From assembly GCA_964521405.1 (NCBI GenBank), contig CAZFRR010000153.1, positions 1 to 20,167 on the forward strand: a stretch of DNA of 20,167 nucleotides. Reading direction: 5' to 3'. This document shows positions 19,760 through 20,167 of the stretch, in pieces (positions within the stretch are counted from its first letter, which is position 1; each line of letters begins with the position of its first letter). The DNA is from SG8-41 sp964521405 (GTDB lineage Bacteria > Pseudomonadota > Gammaproteobacteria > Burkholderiales > SG8-41). The position numbers and the translations under genes are program-made. Under the pieces are notes generated by a model. It was not told the DNA's origin. It did not search any database and saw only the letters and a list, made by a program, of their open reading frames with translations.

Positions 19760-20167
19760 ATGAGAAAACGGTTTTCACCTTCCGTACTGATTTCCTTCGT
19801 GTCCTTGGTGTCCTTTGTGTCTGCGCTTTACATCAGCAGCACGCACGCGCAGCCGTACCCGGCAAAGCCGGTACGCGTCGTCGTGCCGTTCCCGCCAGGC
19901 GGCCCGACCGATGTCGTCGCCCGCGGCATGTCGCAGAGGATGGCCGAGGGCCTGGGGCAGGCCGTCGTGATCGAGAACCGCGGCGGCGCCGGCGGCGTGC
20001 TCGGCACCGAGCTCGTCGCCAAATCACCCGCCGACGGCTACACGCTGCTGATGGGAACCATCAGCGGCCTCGCCGTCGCGATGAGCCTGCTGCCCAATCG
20101 CGGCTACGACACGCTGCGCGACTTCGCGCCCATCACCCAGGCGGTCAACGTTACCAACATCCTCGTC
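19760..20167 (+). CDS. Bug/TctC-family periplasmic receptor 4, 5' part (runs off window)
   Basis: The first 136 codons of a fourth Bug receptor; the rest is beyond the window end. The mature start QPYPAKPVRVVVPFPPGG, PTDVVARGMSQRM, GLGQAVVIENRGGAGGVLGTE and SPADGYTLLMG are diagnostic. The signal peptide is MRKRFSPSVLISFVSLVSFV followed by SALYISSTHAQ. Its hydrophobic core is written by three consecutive 9-nt repeat units (19794-19820), each giving Phe/Leu-Val-Ser. No Shine-Dalgarno sequence precedes ATG 19760; the leader there is the TCCTCTGTG array. A start further upstream in the repeat cannot be excluded, but MRKR is a good n-region. Confidence 0.88.
   Translation, partial: MRKRFSPSVLISFVSLVSFVSALYISSTHAQPYPAKPVRVVVPFPPGGPTDVVARGMSQRMAEGLGQAVVIENRGGAGGVLGTELVAKSPADGYTLLMGTISGLAVAMSLLPNRGYDTLRDFAPITQAVNVTNILV
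19793..19838. repeat. Diverged direct copy of the TCCTCTGTG array inside the Bug 4 signal peptide
   Basis: This 46-nt segment matches 19715-19760 at 38 of 46 positions, offset by 78 nt, which is exactly 26 codons. Its 9-nt units CCTTCGTGT, CCTTGGTGT and CCTTTGTGT encode the h-region of the signal peptide. The copies share the non-repetitive end (GCTTT, then CATC and GCA), so they are a true duplication, not just the same simple repeat. Confidence 0.75.

Overview
The window is GC-rich, densely coding chromosomal DNA. The best guess is an environmental betaproteobacterium (Burkholderiales-like). The main reason is four Bug/TctC-type periplasmic carboxylate-binding receptors with no TctA/TctB membrane partners, an expansion typical of that group. 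This is inference from gene content; there is no rRNA or other marker to fix the taxonomy, and no tRNA, rRNA, CRISPR array, transposase or prophage gene was seen.

Layout. (1) 1-2812, plus strand: the 3' part of glcF (glycolate oxidase Fe-S subunit), an orphan DNA methyltransferase, and a stand-alone cyclic-nucleotide-binding domain. (2) 2843-8192, minus strand: a probable six-gene operon read from right to left. It encodes an FMN alpha-hydroxy-acid oxidase, two SMP-30/gluconolactonase-like proteins (one with intact ligands, one without), a Bug receptor and two tandem cupin paralogues. It reads as an uptake and oxidation/lactone-hydrolysis module for a hydroxy acid or sugar acid. (3) 8415-10240, plus strand: an alpha/beta hydrolase start-stop coupled to a second Bug receptor. 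(4) 10628-18385, plus strand: an acyl-CoA catabolism operon with a DUF35 OB-fold protein, a thiolase-like protein lacking the nucleophilic Cys, a MaoC-type hydratase, an MFE-2-like SDR, a broken GST gene, an alpha/beta hydrolase with Ala at the nucleophile position, an NDP-forming acyl-CoA synthetase, and a third Bug receptor. The DUF35 + thiolase-like + MaoC trio resembles the hydratase/retro-aldolase machinery of actinobacterial steroid side-chain degradation (ChsH1/ChsH2/Ltp2). (5) 18481-19697: a solitary ABC-type substrate-binding protein gene bracketed by 39-bp imperfect inverted repeats, which lie inside a second, perfect 29-nt inverted pair. (6) 19760-20167: the start of a fourth Bug gene, cut by the window edge.

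The most unusual feature is a set of short repeat families at many gene junctions. Three compact inverted-repeat elements of the CACAGAGGA type and one of the ACAGGATTT type share the same plan: arms of about 26-37 nt built of 9-nt units around a 25-42 nt loop. Other junctions carry ATCTGCGTTT, TTCATCA, C-rich hairpin and CCTTCGACTGCGCTCAGGAC repeats. Several are read in frame inside proteins. The signal peptides of two Bug receptors are largely repeat-encoded, the DUF35 protein has a 34-residue repeat-derived tail, GlcF has an internal insertion, and the ends of both cupin genes fall in a repeat. Because a 9-nt unit equals three codons, such repeats can enter or change length in reading frames without frameshift. 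This pattern is the main candidate for an undescribed biological process here.
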